A stretch of DNA of 64,000 nt from Hyposmocoma kahamanoa (Eukaryota > Arthropoda > Insecta > Lepidoptera > Cosmopterigidae). Below are positions 53,869 through 63,687 of this stretch, piece after piece. The position numbers were made by a program, and so were the translations under genes. The stretch covers positions 25,200,168-25,264,167 of the forward strand of contig NW_020653854.1 of NCBI RefSeq assembly GCF_003589595.1. The letters are read 5' to 3'. The notes under the pieces were generated by a model that searched no databases, was not told the DNA's origin, and saw nothing but the letters and a program-made list of their open reading frames with translations. The number at the start of each line of letters is the position of its first letter. Position 1 is the first letter of the stretch.

Positions 53869-54085
53869 TGTTAAAGTAGACAAAAATGGAGTGACTTCTT
53901 TGGGTTCTCCGGTAAAAATGGGTGTTCCGCAGGGCTGAATACTTGGACCTTTCTTATTTCTGATTTATATTAATGATCTGCCATTCTTTGTTAAGGACCA
54001 TAGCGAAATAGTATTGTTTGCTGATGACACATCATTGATTTTTAAAACAGACAGACATGATACCCTCTCTAATGTGTTATAAATT
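53869..54085 (+). pseudogene. LINE reverse transcriptase fragment
   Basis: The frame reads VDKNGVTSLGSPVKMGVPQG, a TGA stop, then ILGPFLFLIYINDLPFFV and HSEIVLFADDTSLIFKTDRH. These are the conserved GVPQGS...YIND and ADD blocks of non-LTR RT. Only this short core is left, between genes A and C. Confidence 0.85.
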
Positions 54086-54204
54086 TAAACGTATCTAATG
54101 AAAATGCAGTTAAAATAATATACAAATCATAATTATCCTGTCTTTAACTACCTTGCACACATGACAAGTTCTGTGGAAAATTATATAAGCACCAATAAAA
54201 TTAA

Positions 54205-54648
54205 ATGTTAACTACTATCAACTCTGCCCAATTGAAAATAACGTACGTACGCGACAATCAAAATAAATATGCCATTAAAAAGACACAAATCGATAACTTT
54301 AAAAATGAACCATGTTGCGATGGTATTCAAAGAAGACAACATGAACTACAAACAAAAGAGAAAAAATTGTGTGCACGTGAACATAAATTACAAGAAAAGG
54401 CTCGGAAATTTAATGAAAAGGCAAAACAACGACTAATTCAACGGGAAATTGAGAGACAAATGAAACATATAAAAAAAGAACGCAAATGTTTCGTGGATGA
54501 GGCCATTAAAACTCAAATGATAATTGATAACTTCAGCGATGCTCCCGTAAACATAAAATTTTGCAAACTACGAAGAAGCTCAAGTTCCGTTTACTTCCAT
54601 TTGGGGATCAATGTAGAAGTTGTGAACCTGACCGCAAACATGTGGTAA
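54205..54648 (+). CDS. Gene C: small basic coiled-coil protein
   Basis: Not recognised. A 147-residue frame starts at ATG 54205, directly after an in-frame TAA, and ends at 54648. Residues about 47-105 are strongly helical and charged, with heptad-like spacing (ELQTKEKKLCAREHKLQEKA, FNEKAKQRLIQREIERQMKH), predicting a coiled coil. The remainder has Cys-Cys (EPCCDG) and a Ser-rich tail. Lys/Asn-rich composition resembles genes A and B. It lies 460 bp beyond gene A, with an RT fragment in between, so it could be a separate small gene, a displaced piece of a larger gene, or a chance ORF in AT-rich DNA. The coding-like amphipathic pattern argues against the last. Confidence 0.45.
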   Translation: MLTTINSAQLKITYVRDNQNKYAIKKTQIDNFKNEPCCDGIQRRQHELQTKEKKLCAREHKLQEKARKFNEKAKQRLIQREIERQMKHIKKERKCFVDEAIKTQMIIDNFSDAPVNIKFCKLRRSSSSVYFHLGINVEVVNLTANMW

Positions 54649-55033
54649 CCACAAACACACCACTATGTGGTAAATTGCGTAGTTCTTCAAAGAGTCTACA
54701 CTACCAGTCACAGTAGAGCACTACCAGTCTTTTGCCAACTCAAAAAAAAGAACAAGAAAGCAGTTTTTGATTAGCTCAAAAGTTCCGAAATTGGTATAGG
54801 GCGATAAACCCAGGAGACCATTACAAAGCTTGGAGAGATCGATACAAGTCGAAGTGCATACCACTAATTGGCCACGTCACTGTGCAGCAGACTTTGTTAT
54901 ACATTTCTATAGCTGTGGTTTGCTCTCCATGGTTTTTTTAAATATATATTAGACGCACGCTTGGCTACAATCTCACCTGATGTTAAGCGACGATGTGACC
55001 GACGACGGGACGCGTTTCCCTAAAAATGCCTAT

Positions 55034-55618
55034 TCACTCTAGCCTTGAATAGCCCGAAATTGTACTTTTCGGGAGATACAGAGGTAGAGCATTCCATTGA
55101 TTTGCCGTACGCATCAGAAAGGAGGAAGCAAAGCGCTTAGTGCGAATAGGTGGAATATCAACGACATAAGAATGGAGTGCTCCGGATCTTCTAGTCGACC
55201 AAAGGAGGAACGGTGAGGGTGGAACTAAATTGAAAAGTTTCAGCGCACACTCCCCGAAATGTATCCGATAGAAAATCGACAAGCAGGCTACTTTTCTGCG
55301 ATGATCGAGACTTTGTAGCTTCGACTCCACAAGAGAATTGTTGTGAATAAATCTCTTTGCTTCTCGCTCCACCGAGTCCAAGGCAGCTAACTGGTAATGG
55401 GCAGAGCCGTCCCAAAGGTGGCAGCAGTACTCCATACACGATCGAACTTGTGCTTTAGACAGATTTAAAAGCTGTTCAGGTGTGAAGTACCGCCTGACCT
55501 TGTAAAGTATGCCTAGTTTTCTGGCAGCAGTTTTTGCCAAGCACTCGATGTATCGCCCAAAGTTGAGGTTGGATGATAAGTCCAGACGAAGTAACTCAAG
55601 ATGGTCGCTTATCGGCAC
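55034..55618 (-). pseudogene. LINE ORF2 C-terminal region
   Basis: An open frame of 194 codons downstream of the RT domain. It contains LGILYKVRRYFTPEQLLNLS, AQVRSCMEYCCHLWDG, RRKVACLSIFYRIHFGEC and NQWNALPLYLP. This ordered set (Y...AQVRP.MEYC.H.W, VACL.IFYRI..GEC, WN.LP) is a hallmark of the C-termini of CR1/Jockey-like endonuclease-reverse transcriptases in insects. The final WN.LP..F block is intact and the frame ends naturally. Confidence 0.88.
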
Positions 55619-55839
55619 GAATACATCTCGGAAAGTCGGAGTAAGGTGTAGGGGACTCCGTTTTGATGTGAAAAGACACGCCTGTGTTTTAGCCGCATTA
55701 AACCTGACCTGTTCGCATCTCCCCAGTCGGAAGCTGCTTTCAGGCTCAGGTTTAACCGGGTGACCATCGCCTCTCGTTTACACCGGATCTTGTTTTCGCT
55801 ATTGTCTCGGGCGTCTGGCACATAACTCTCTATACCGAT

Positions 55840-56355
55840 ACCGATCTAGATACCGGGCATCAGCAGCAGGTCGTTGATATGCAGCAAAAATAGAGTGCCG
55901 AAGAGGACAGATCCCTGAGGTACACCGGCATTTATACCATGATGAGTAGACTAGTAACCATCTACAACTACATGGATTGACCTATACCTCAGAAAATCGC
56001 CTATCCACGTACAAAAGCCAACAGGAACTCCGTAAGCTGGAAGCTTGTTTAACAGGCTATCATGCCAAACCCTATCAAAGGCCTTTGAGACAAGGCAAGC
56101 GACTCATCGCGTTTCTCGACAGACTCGCCCCATACATGTATGTCTTGTCCAGAACTCATAGAGAGGCGATACAGGCTAGTCAACACCTGAGACAACTCGA
56201 GTGCACAGTTCCGCAGGACAATCGCTGGGATTCCGTCAGGGCCACTGGTTTTGTTGACGTCTAATTTGCGTAAAGTTTTCAACACCTTTTTTTGATGGAT
56301 AGTGATCTCGGGAATTTCCGAGTTACAGCGAGGTAGTGCAGGTGGTATTTGCAAA
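55840..56355 (-). pseudogene. LINE reverse transcriptase domain, deleted
   Basis: The first frame (56354-56049) has LRKLDVNKTSGPDGIPAIVL, the start of the RT domain. After a frame change the text reads KAFDRVWHDSLLNKLPAYGV and, further on, NAGVPQGSVLFGTLFLLHIN. Between the two parts the segment with the usual NYRPIS and QFGFR motifs is missing. The YADD catalytic box that should follow LLHINDLL is replaced by a stop. The enzyme is dead. Confidence 0.85.
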
Positions 56356-56924
56356 GAAGCGTCAAGAAGGGAGTTGGAAGCAAAAAGAGAAACAAAGAGA
56401 TTTGCTTTCTCCTCAGCGGTGTGAGCCAGCTATCCGTCAGCTTTCATTAAAGGCGGAAGGGATGACCTGCAGAAATTAGCTTCGACCGATTTAGCGAGCA
56501 ATCAGAATGCTTTACTCCCGTTCCCTGAAGGGTATGAAGATAACCTGGCCCCAATACGACTAATATGGCCGAAGCGAGCTTTCCGTATCGCTTTTTTGCA
56601 GGATCTAGCTTATTATAGGCTTTCTTCAGACGGAGAGTTTCCGGTGCTTTCGATTTCGAGCATCAGCCCAAGCCTGGTACGCAGATTGCTTTAGCGTTTC
56701 CGTAGAATCATACTCAGCGTTAAACTAAGGGCGAGCTTTGCCGCTGGAGAAGACTTCGAAATACGGAATAAAGTATTCCATAGCCCGAATAATCACCTCA
56801 GAGACGGCAGACGCGCAGCACGTCGGATCGTCAGAAGAGAAGCATAGCTGCTACCAGGGATAAGATGCAAAGAAATTCTGCATCGCATCCCAATCTTTTG
56901 ACTTGTATCGCCACATTCTCCTAG

Positions 56925-57714
56925 TACCTCTCGTACTGAGATCGGGTGGGGAGAGAACAGATACAGATTACCAGACAGTGATCGGATGTCCCTGGTGGGG
57001 ACGAGATCGATACTTGATGGCGGTCGGGATCAGTTGTCAGTAGAAGATCCAGGCAATTGGCTGTGTGGTCGTCAACGTCCGGTACCCGGGTAGCGCAACT
57101 CACCATCTGGGTGAGGTCTAGCGATAGAGCACATGCCCGCGCCTTTCTTCCAGAATGATCGGTTTTTTTTGGTATGGGAACAACCATTCCTGGTGATGGG
57201 CATTAAAGTCCCCCAAAAAGACAAGTTACGCTTTAGGATACCGTTGTTGGACTGTTTCCGCCGAGCTGCAGAGGTAGTTGAACAGCCTAGTCGTTTTCGG
57301 GTCTCCAGTATGCGACCGGTAAACACTAGCGGAGACAATTATTTCCAGTCCAGTGTCCACCAGAACCCACATTACAGAGAGTTCGGGGTCTCCGAGGTCA
57401 CGGAGACGTTTAGAACAGATGTCATCACGAGCGTAAACGCAGGTTCCAACGCGCTGCTTAATTTTGTGCTCCAAAATGTAACCTGTCTCCGTGAGGAAGA
57501 GCATGTGAGGCCTTTCAGTCTCAAGATGGTGGTGGACAGATGAAACATTGGAATGCTGATCTCGGATGTTTGAGAGGTGGACTTTAAGTGAAAGGACATG
57601 CATCCGCTGTTTAGCCTTCCTCAATTTCCTTGACCTTTTCATATTAAGGGTAGAGTGAACGGGGAGAGCGAAGGCAGTTGTACGAGACACTACATTGAAA
57701 GTCATGCGGCGCAT
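56925..57714 (-). pseudogene. LINE endonuclease (APE-like) domain, frameshifted
   Basis: From ATG 57714 the frame contains LSNIRDQHSNVSSVHHHLET and RPHMLFLTETGY, the N-terminal motifs of AP-like endonucleases. A frameshift near 57330 leads to a GDFNAHH-like region that is degraded (SFWGTLMPITRNG). The last part (57187-56921) has CLDLLLTTDPDR and GTSDHCLVICIC, the C-terminal SDH catalytic motif of this fold. At least two frameshifts. Confidence 0.82.
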
Positions 57715-58180
57715 ACCCTATATGGTACGCCGATGGGAAACTGGAGTGGAGCGCGCGGGGACGCCTGAACTCCCCCGGGAGTGGCCATTAGGTCCTTTCA
57801 TCCGGTCGCCAACCGGCGCGATGGAGCACCCCGGGATTTTTCGCGAGTTGGAGGGGCAGCCTTTCACTGGAGACTAATCAGCTTATTGGGCGCCCTACTA
57901 CCTGCGGTCGGCCAGCGGAGCACCGTGCTTCGGATCCCGCTACCCTTCGCGTCTAGGTTCCCAGTGCAACAACAAGGGAGCCCCGAGATCAACCAAATCA
58001 GTGCAGTGCAACTGTACAGACCCTTCACTCTAGAGCGGGTACTCTGGGCGTCAAGCCGGAACACAGCCATAGCTGTTTGGCGGCTAGGCTTCGCCCAGAG
58101 GGTGGTCACCAGTCACGACCAAGGTCTACCACCGGAATTTGTAGCTTATTTGGCACCACCCAGGGGTCACATGTAGGATC
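57715..58180 (-). repeat. GC-rich LINE 5' leader
   Basis: A GC-rich stretch directly upstream of the endonuclease ATG, with no sustained frame on the coding strand. The abrupt GC increase and position suggest the 5' untranslated region or internal promoter of the LINE. The 131-codon plus-strand ORF in it is antisense and not called. Confidence 0.5.
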
Positions 58181-58482
58181 TCGAGGGTACAGCCTACGAA
58201 CGCGAGCTACTTAACCCCCTAAAACCCGCTTGCTGTTTGTGTTAATATTATGCAGTTGTTTTTGGAGTTCGTTAGTTGAATAATAAGCAGAAACTAGTAC
58301 CCTTGCTTATGTAAAAACCACGTGTGATAAAACGTCATAAGAGCTTTTATCACACGAAAGTGATAAAAATTTGATAAATAGGAGATTTAAGCAAAGAAAC
58401 GTTATCGACCAATTTAGTTCGTAGGATCTTTAAACCTCAAAAAGTTGTCATTTTACATATGCACCAACATTATAATTTATCA
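58181..58482. other. Gene-free stretch
   Basis: CGTGTGATAAAACGTCATAA with TTTTATCACACGAAAGTGAT (58310-58365) makes a short dyad. No gene. Confidence 0.4.
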
Positions 58483-58706
58483 ACCGACTCCAAAAAAAGG
58501 AGGAGGTTCTTAATTCGACTGTATTTTTTTTAATGTTAGTTTCTCGATAACTCTGAACTGTGAACCGATTTTGACGATTCTTTTTTTGTTGAATAGTGGT
58601 CCCATTTCGATTTGAAAAATATTCCACCTCTAAGGGTGGCAAACTAGGAGATGAATTCGGTTTTGCGCACTTTCCATTTTTTTAGTACTCTGTACTGAGA
58701 TTATTT
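58483..58706 (+). repeat. H-family repeat, plus strand, reference copy
   Basis: It runs from ACCGACTCCAAAAAAAGGAG through AATTCGACTGTATTTTTTTT, CCGATTTTGACGATTCTTTT, ATTCCACCTCTAAGGGTGGC and GCGCACTTTCCA to GTACTCTGTACTGAGATTAT. It is the best-preserved uninterrupted H copy. Confidence 0.8.
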
Positions 58707-58756
58707 TTGTATAAAATTGAGCTCCACCTGATGTGTGTTGCATATCATGTTGCATT

Positions 58757-58935
58757 AGTAGCAGTAGGGTGCCTTGTTAAAGAGTTCGTCCAGGGAAGTA
58801 CTGCCTGCTTACCTATTTTAGCCGCCAAGCAGTAAGTGAGCAGGTCAAATTACAGGCACATGGGACTTGTCAGCTTATGTCTCAGGGTGACGAGCGCAAC
58901 TGCAATGCCCCTCAGATCTTTATGATTTAAAGCTT
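58757..58935 (-). repeat. RepA copy, minus strand, deleted
   Basis: It has AGCAGTAGGGTGCCTTGTTA, GAGTTCGTCCAGGGAAGTAC, GCCGCCAAGCAGTAAGTGAG, ACAGGCACATGGGACTTGTC and ATGCCCCTCAGATCTTTATG. The GCATTACTGCGTTCCGG part and the 5' end are missing. Confidence 0.82.
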
Positions 58936-59400
58936 AGAAAGTAACTCCGGTCGAAGACTAATCTACATTTTATTAGAAAAAAAATATCATATTAAATACT
59001 TAACACATTCGCGCCAGTTACGCATAGTAATGTTGCCCTAAACATTTGTAAGTGATGTAGAACGACGTACTATTACGTAGTTTAATTTCTTTTATTACAT
59101 CGAAGAACGTAAGAGAACGCCATTTAGCCTTGCATAATCTTAGTAGGAACGTTATTACTCTACAACACATCAAAATATCAGAAACAAAAAAAATTATCAT
59201 TAGCGACACACAGTATCAAAATTTCACAGGAGGACCTAAGCATTACACCAATCACATATACCAATGATCGCTGGAATACACGCGCAACGTGGGTTTGTAT
59301 AACACGTCAACGTTTATTGGCGTCAGCATCATTGTTAGTTGCATTCGATTTATAGCTTGTGTAGAAGAAATATTTTCATTATTTTATGAGAAAAATATCT
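58936..59400. other. Gene-free stretch
   Basis: AT-rich. AAGTAACTCCGGTCGAAGAC followed by TAATCTACATTTTA (58938) is echoed at 59790 (AAGTAATTCCGGTCGAAGAC and CAATCTACATTTTACTTG), a diverged direct repeat of about 35 bp. No gene. Confidence 0.45.
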
Positions 59401-59408
59401 GCCATAGC

Positions 59409-59700
59409 CATTGACTTACAAATAAATGGACGACGGGTCTAATACAAAAACCACGAAAAAAATGTCCCATGTCAACCTATTTAAACGTAGTGACATGTAA
59501 AGGAATATGAAAAAGCTAAAACGTTGAATTTAAATTGTAATGTCATCGCAGTACTGTCTAATTTTGCTTGCTGACAGCGAACTGTCAGTAGAACAAACGA
59601 AGACTAAAGCGTGAATGACGCTCTGTGTACGATTTTAACGCCCTATAAGTTCGGACACTTTTTAGCGCGGACCCGACGTCCATATAATTGTAAGTCAATG
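59409..59700 (+). mobile_element. M1 hAT-like MITE, 292 bp
   Basis: The ends CATTGACTTACAAATAAATG and ATAATTGTAAGTCAATG have an exact 8-bp duplication GCCATAGC (59401-59408 and 59701-59708). It is the longest M1 copy and nearly identical to 9189-9474, with a small local rearrangement (GCTGACAGCGAACTGTCAGT) near 59571-59590. Confidence 0.94.
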
Positions 59701-59708
59701 GCCATAGC

Positions 59709-60354
59709 GCTTTAATCGGCAAAACCAAGAAATTCACGCGAATATGTAGTAAAATTCCTGAATAGATAATAGAACACCAATGGCCAAGTAATTCCGGTCG
59801 AAGACGCAATCTACATTTTACTTGAATAAAATCATAAATATAGGATTTGGATACCTGCATGAAGCTTAAATTGAAAATTGCTCCAAAGTAAATAACATAC
59901 GTATCTGTTGTTTGTCTAAAAAACATTATGCACAGGCCACCAAATGGCTGCGGTAACAGCCATTCGGAATCTTATCACGTGAAACCAAGGCCTGCTTTAT
60001 TACGGCCATTCTCACAATTTGGTGTTCTCAACCTAATTACCGTAGTCATTTTTTTTCTCGTTTATTATACCGAATAACATTGAAATAACAACAACTTTAA
60101 TCTAAGCTATTAAAATGTCTAAATGGCATTAGAATAGACAAAGTAGTTTTCGAGCTATTACGACACAAATATTTTATGGCAATGGTAATTAGAAATTGCT
60201 ATTTTACATGACTGGGGTAATTAGAAAGTTCTAACATTTTTAAGAATTAAATTAATAATATACAACTAATAACATAATATACATAAGTTACATTTCGAAG
60301 TTCTACTTTTTCTGTAATTAATTATACAAAACACTTTGTAAGTGGTTGAAACGC
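59709..60354. other. Gene-free stretch
   Basis: No gene. ATGGCTGCGGTAACAGCCAT (59944-59963) is a short palindrome. Confidence 0.4.
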
Positions 60355-60850
60355 TAACCGCGACAAGCTAAAAAAGAAAGAAAAAGAAGAAACACTGAAA
60401 GGGGCCGAAATGTTAATCGCGAAAAGACGAGAAAGAAATAATGCCGGGTGCACGAGTTCTTCACTTGCTTGCGTGACTCGTTTCGCGCATATGCAAAGAA
60501 AGATCTGTCTTGGCGCAGGTAGTACTGTTCACGAGTCGCTCGCTTGCGTCGGCCGCTTTGCGTTGGATTTTTTTGCGTTGCAAATGCTTGATATGTAGCA
60601 TGCTTGATATTTCCACGCAAGCAACAAGGAACGTTTGCGGAGAACAGCATCACTGGCCAATCACAGAGCAGCAGTGTCCACGCGTCCAATAAAACAAAAA
60701 CAAAGACAAGGCGCCGCGCATGCGCTCAAGTCTGTCCGCAACGCAAAGCGAGACACGTGAACGCCTTTGTGCGGAAAGCAGATTTTTACGCCGTGACCCA
60801 GCGAACGCAAGCGATTCCGCGCCACGCGCCACATACATCATAGAGGATGG
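60355..60850. promoter_or_regulatory. CpG-rich island upstream of gene B
   Basis: About 0.5 kb with many CG dinucleotides in AT-rich surroundings, containing diverged internal duplications (CACGAGTTCTTCACTTGCTT and CACGAGTCGCTCGCTTGCGT). The short ORFs on both strands have no domains. It could be a gene B promoter (430-950 bp upstream) or an unrecognised transposon. The promoter reading is only positional. Confidence 0.3.
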
Positions 60851-61275
60851 AATAAATTAAGGAACATGCCACTGTCCCATAGAAAAAAAAAATCCGTAAT
60901 CTAAGGATTGTGCGGTGACGATGAGTGATGAGTGGACTCAAAGGACTTGTCTCCAAGTCAAAAATATTTAAACAAAAGTAAATGTTCTTTTTTTTTCGCT
61001 TCAATTTCAAGGTATTGAAGTAGGATCAGAATTTGCAAAGCAAGTGAAAGCTTCAAAAGTGTAATTTTTAGATTGCGGTTGTAATATTTTGTAAAACACA
61101 AAAAAAAATATGAATCCAAAAAATCCAAATATTTTTTAATTAATAACAAAATGATTCAAAAAAAATTAAAAGCATTTAGGTCTATAACAGCGCTTTTTAT
61201 AGTAGCAATAAGGCCTGGAGATCGTGTACTTAAACTGTACACAAAATCATCCTGGGCTTGAAGTACGCCTGAAGG
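60851..61275. other. Gene B upstream region
   Basis: AT-rich. TTTTTATAGTAGC (about 61193) is a weak TATA-like site 115 bp before the proposed start. Nothing decisive is visible. Confidence 0.3.
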
Positions 61276-61308
61276 GTGTATAACCCCGATAATTTAAACT
61301 ACATCAAA

Positions 61309-63549
61309 ATGAGACACGAAAGAAAGAATCAAGCCCAAACAAAGTCAGATTTTAAAAACACAGAAAAAGATTATCTACAACATCGGACAATAACTTCAAA
61401 TGCAAACAAAAAGATAATAGAAAATAATGAAAACTTCTGCAGTTCTAAATGTTTATTAGAGAAAATAAAATCCAAATTACATTTCAGAATGAGTTCAATA
61501 GTGACACAAAGTATGAATCCATATAATAAAAGCTCGAGTTCTCATTTAAGTAAATTAAGTAAAGATGGTCGGTATAGCCATATACACTTCTTTGCTTTGA
61601 AAGGTAACAGCAAGAGAATTAAAAATCAAGAGTTCAATGTATATCAAGCAATACTCAATGACAAACAGATAGGCAACAGCAATGATTTAACAGCTCATTT
61701 CAAGCCAATTCATATAGGGGATTCAATCCATACCTCTACGCCTGTGACCAAAAAAGATTTCGATTTCATGACGCTACTTAATTATTACGGCGATTTCAGA
61801 GAACTTATCAAGAAAACCAACACTAAGAAAAACATCACAAAGCGTAACGAGAAGGACAATTCTATCGCTGGTAGAAGTAGTTTAACCAGTGACATAGCAG
61901 ATATTTGCAATACGAGTGATATATATTTCTTAAAAAAGCGATTACCAGTTAGAATGAACCAAAAAAACCCGTATAGGGCGAAGATTATACAAGATTCCAT
62001 TGCAAGCCCTGAGTCACACTGTCCAGAGAATAGTGCCCGGATATTACCCAAATGTGTAGAAAAATTTAATAAAAAACACGACAATCTAAGCACAACGTAT
62101 GACCGACAGAAAAATAAAAATATGAGTTATAAAACACAACATACGTGTAAAAACTCAGAAATATCTGCAGAACCAAAAAGTCAAAGCTCTTATACTACAG
62201 CAGATTCGGGTTACATACAGCCAGAGATATATAAAGACAAACGTTTAAAAACAAAGAGTACTAATAACTGTCCTACTCTAACTAATAACTGTCCATTATT
62301 TTACACAAAACATGAAAATGCTCTAGAAAAGAAATATAAACAAATGTGTGATAATTACGGGAATGCTAGTGACTGCTGTACGGTATTCACAGTAGAAAAC
62401 ATTTGTACAACACCAACACTATGCACAAAAAATATAAATGCACTAGATAACAAAAATAAAAAAATGTGTGATAAGTCCCATAACACTACTTGCTGTTGTT
62501 CATCATTCACAGAAGAAAACTTTTCTACAACACCAACGCTATACACAATAAATATAAATGCACAAGAAAACAAAAATAAACAAACGTGTGATAATTCCAG
62601 TAGTACTAGTAGTACTACTAGTTGCCGTTGTACATCATCCACAGAAGAAAGCATAGTTTCTATGGACGAAGAAGATACTATTAGCAATAACAAAAAAATC
62701 ACTGAAGACAAGTGTTGCAGTTGTGATACACTCGTAGAAAAAAAGAATGGAAATAACGAGGAAAGTAAAAACGAGATTGAGAAAACACTGACAAATGCCG
62801 AAACAATGAAATGTATCGCTTGCAATATAAAGCAAAACTGTATAAAACTAAAACAAAAGCTTATAAAGAGGATTTCCAAAGATGTGAAAGTAGAGGTACA
62901 AAATAACGAACGCAAGGCCAGTGCAGTCTGCTCTCGTGAAAATCTCACAGAACAGACAGTGCCAAAATATTATCTCAGTGGGAAAGAAAAAAAACTTGGT
63001 AATGGAGAAAACAATTCTCTTAATTCCAGAGAAACATGTGAAATAATGTGTGATAAAAGACGGCTTACTATTGAACTTAAAGTACCCGATTTAGAAGAAG
63101 CTGTAGAAACACAGATAAACACACCTGAATGTGTTAAAAAAGTCACTTGTGAAAATGAAAATAATAATGAACCTGTTACAGGCAACGTTCGTGTAGAAAA
63201 TATCAAGGAATGCAACGCTGATGCTGACGAAGACAAAATAAACTGCCCTGTGTGCTGCGTTAAAAAACAATATACGATTCGCGGGAAAAAGAAAGCGGAA
63301 AATCAACCGCGATTTGGCGCACAAGGCTTTGCAAATAATTGGTCTTGCTCTCCTCCGAGGTTTATGCCATTTGGAGACACCATCACACCAACACCAACAC
63401 CAACCACCAAGAAGCAAGCGCCACGAAATTACAACATCAACATTGATCTAACGTATTTGAGATCGACATTGAAGCTTCTAATAATAGCGTTGGCCTTGTC
63501 TCCTTGTATTTTGTGCTGTTTATGTTGCAATGTGTGCATTTCAAAATGA
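61309..63549 (+). CDS. Gene B: Cys/Lys-rich, C-terminally membrane-anchored protein
   Basis: Not recognised. A single open frame of 746 codons starts at ATG 61309 (MRHERKNQ). Its length in AT-rich DNA makes it a likely real gene or exon. The frame is also open for 11 codons upstream to a GTG at 61276; those codons (VYNPDNLNYIK) resemble the start of gene A (MYNSDWVAYKI). Seen: a Lys/Asn/Ser-rich N-terminal half without domains; three tandem 40-residue units with an exact 120-bp period (from 62301, 62421 and 62541), each with a Cys cluster and an FTxEN..TTPTL-like end; a CCSCDTL motif like that in gene A; paired Cys motifs (CPVCC, WSC); a Pro-Thr stretch; and a C-terminal hydrophobic helix full of Cys (LIIALALSPCILCCLCCNVC) ending the protein. 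This predicts a tail-anchored, possibly palmitoylated protein. No signal peptide is seen. No AATAAA lies in the first 100 bp downstream. Confidence 0.72.
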   Translation: MRHERKNQAQTKSDFKNTEKDYLQHRTITSNANKKIIENNENFCSSKCLLEKIKSKLHFRMSSIVTQSMNPYNKSSSSHLSKLSKDGRYSHIHFFALKGNSKRIKNQEFNVYQAILNDKQIGNSNDLTAHFKPIHIGDSIHTSTPVTKKDFDFMTLLNYYGDFRELIKKTNTKKNITKRNEKDNSIAGRSSLTSDIADICNTSDIYFLKKRLPVRMNQKNPYRAKIIQDSIASPESHCPENSARILPKCVEKFNKKHDNLSTTYDRQKNKNMSYKTQHTCKNSEISAEPKSQSSYTTADSGYIQPEIYKDKRLKTKSTNNCPTLTNNCPLFYTKHENALEKKYKQMCDNYGNASDCCTVFTVENICTTPTLCTKNINALDNKNKKMCDKSHNTTCCCSSFTEENFSTTPTLYTININAQENKNKQTCDNSSSTSSTTSCRCTSSTEESIVSMDEEDTISNNKKITEDKCCSCDTLVEKKNGNNEESKNEIEKTLTNAETMKCIACNIKQNCIKLKQKLIKRISKDVKVEVQNNERKASAVCSRENLTEQTVPKYYLSGKEKKLGNGENNSLNSRETCEIMCDKRRLTIELKVPDLEEAVETQINTPECVKKVTCENENNNEPVTGNVRVENIKECNADADEDKINCPVCCVKKQYTIRGKKKAENQPRFGAQGFANNWSCSPPRFMPFGDTITPTPTPTTKKQAPRNYNINIDLTYLRSTLKLLIIALALSPCILCCLCCNVCISK
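62301..62660 (+). repeat. Three 120-bp tandem coding repeats in gene B
   Basis: Units begin at TTACACAAAACATGAAAATG (62301), ATGCACAAAAAATATAAATG (62421) and ATACACAATAAATATAAATG (62541). Spacing is exactly 120 bp, with no frame disruption. Substitutions between units are numerous, so the array is old but the length is preserved. Confidence 0.88.
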
Positions 63550-63687
63550 AATTGACCGTTATTTAATGTTTAGTTTTTAACACATTTGTTATAGTAAAGA
63601 AGTGCGCGAATCATGGTTGTATTTTTTTACGTCTATTTATACTTCTAGCCTGTACAGGCTAAAGTTTAAGTTAGTTAAAGAAGGTAC
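63550..63687. other. Gene B downstream region with palindrome
   Basis: 63674-63697 is a perfect 24-bp palindrome (GTTAAAGAAGGTACCTTCTTTAAC) that runs into the H fragment. Nothing else is recognised. Confidence 0.5.

Larger units (their letters stand above)
54939..58180 (-). mobile_element. Long LINE, decayed, with 5' leader
   Basis: Minus-strand non-LTR element of about 3.2 kb. It has a GC-rich leader (about 58180-57715), an endonuclease domain (57714-56925), an RT domain with an internal deletion (about 56355-55840), a C-terminal region (to 55034) and a 3' tail with CTTAACATCAGGTGAGATTG and poly-A on the minus strand (about 55000-54939). Frameshifts and stops are present throughout. It is longer than the other LINE copies here and may be nearly complete at the 5' end. 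Confidence 0.85.

Noticed and set aside
57781..58176. 131-codon plus-strand ORF in GC-rich DNA
   Set aside because: It is antisense to the 5' leader of the minus-strand LINE; GC-rich sequence lowers stop frequency and makes long chance ORFs likely.
62355..62948. 197-codon minus-strand ORF opposite gene B
   Set aside because: It is antisense to the tandem repeats of gene B; the hydrophobic, Ser/Phe/Leu-rich product is what Lys/Asn/Thr-rich coding gives on the complement.
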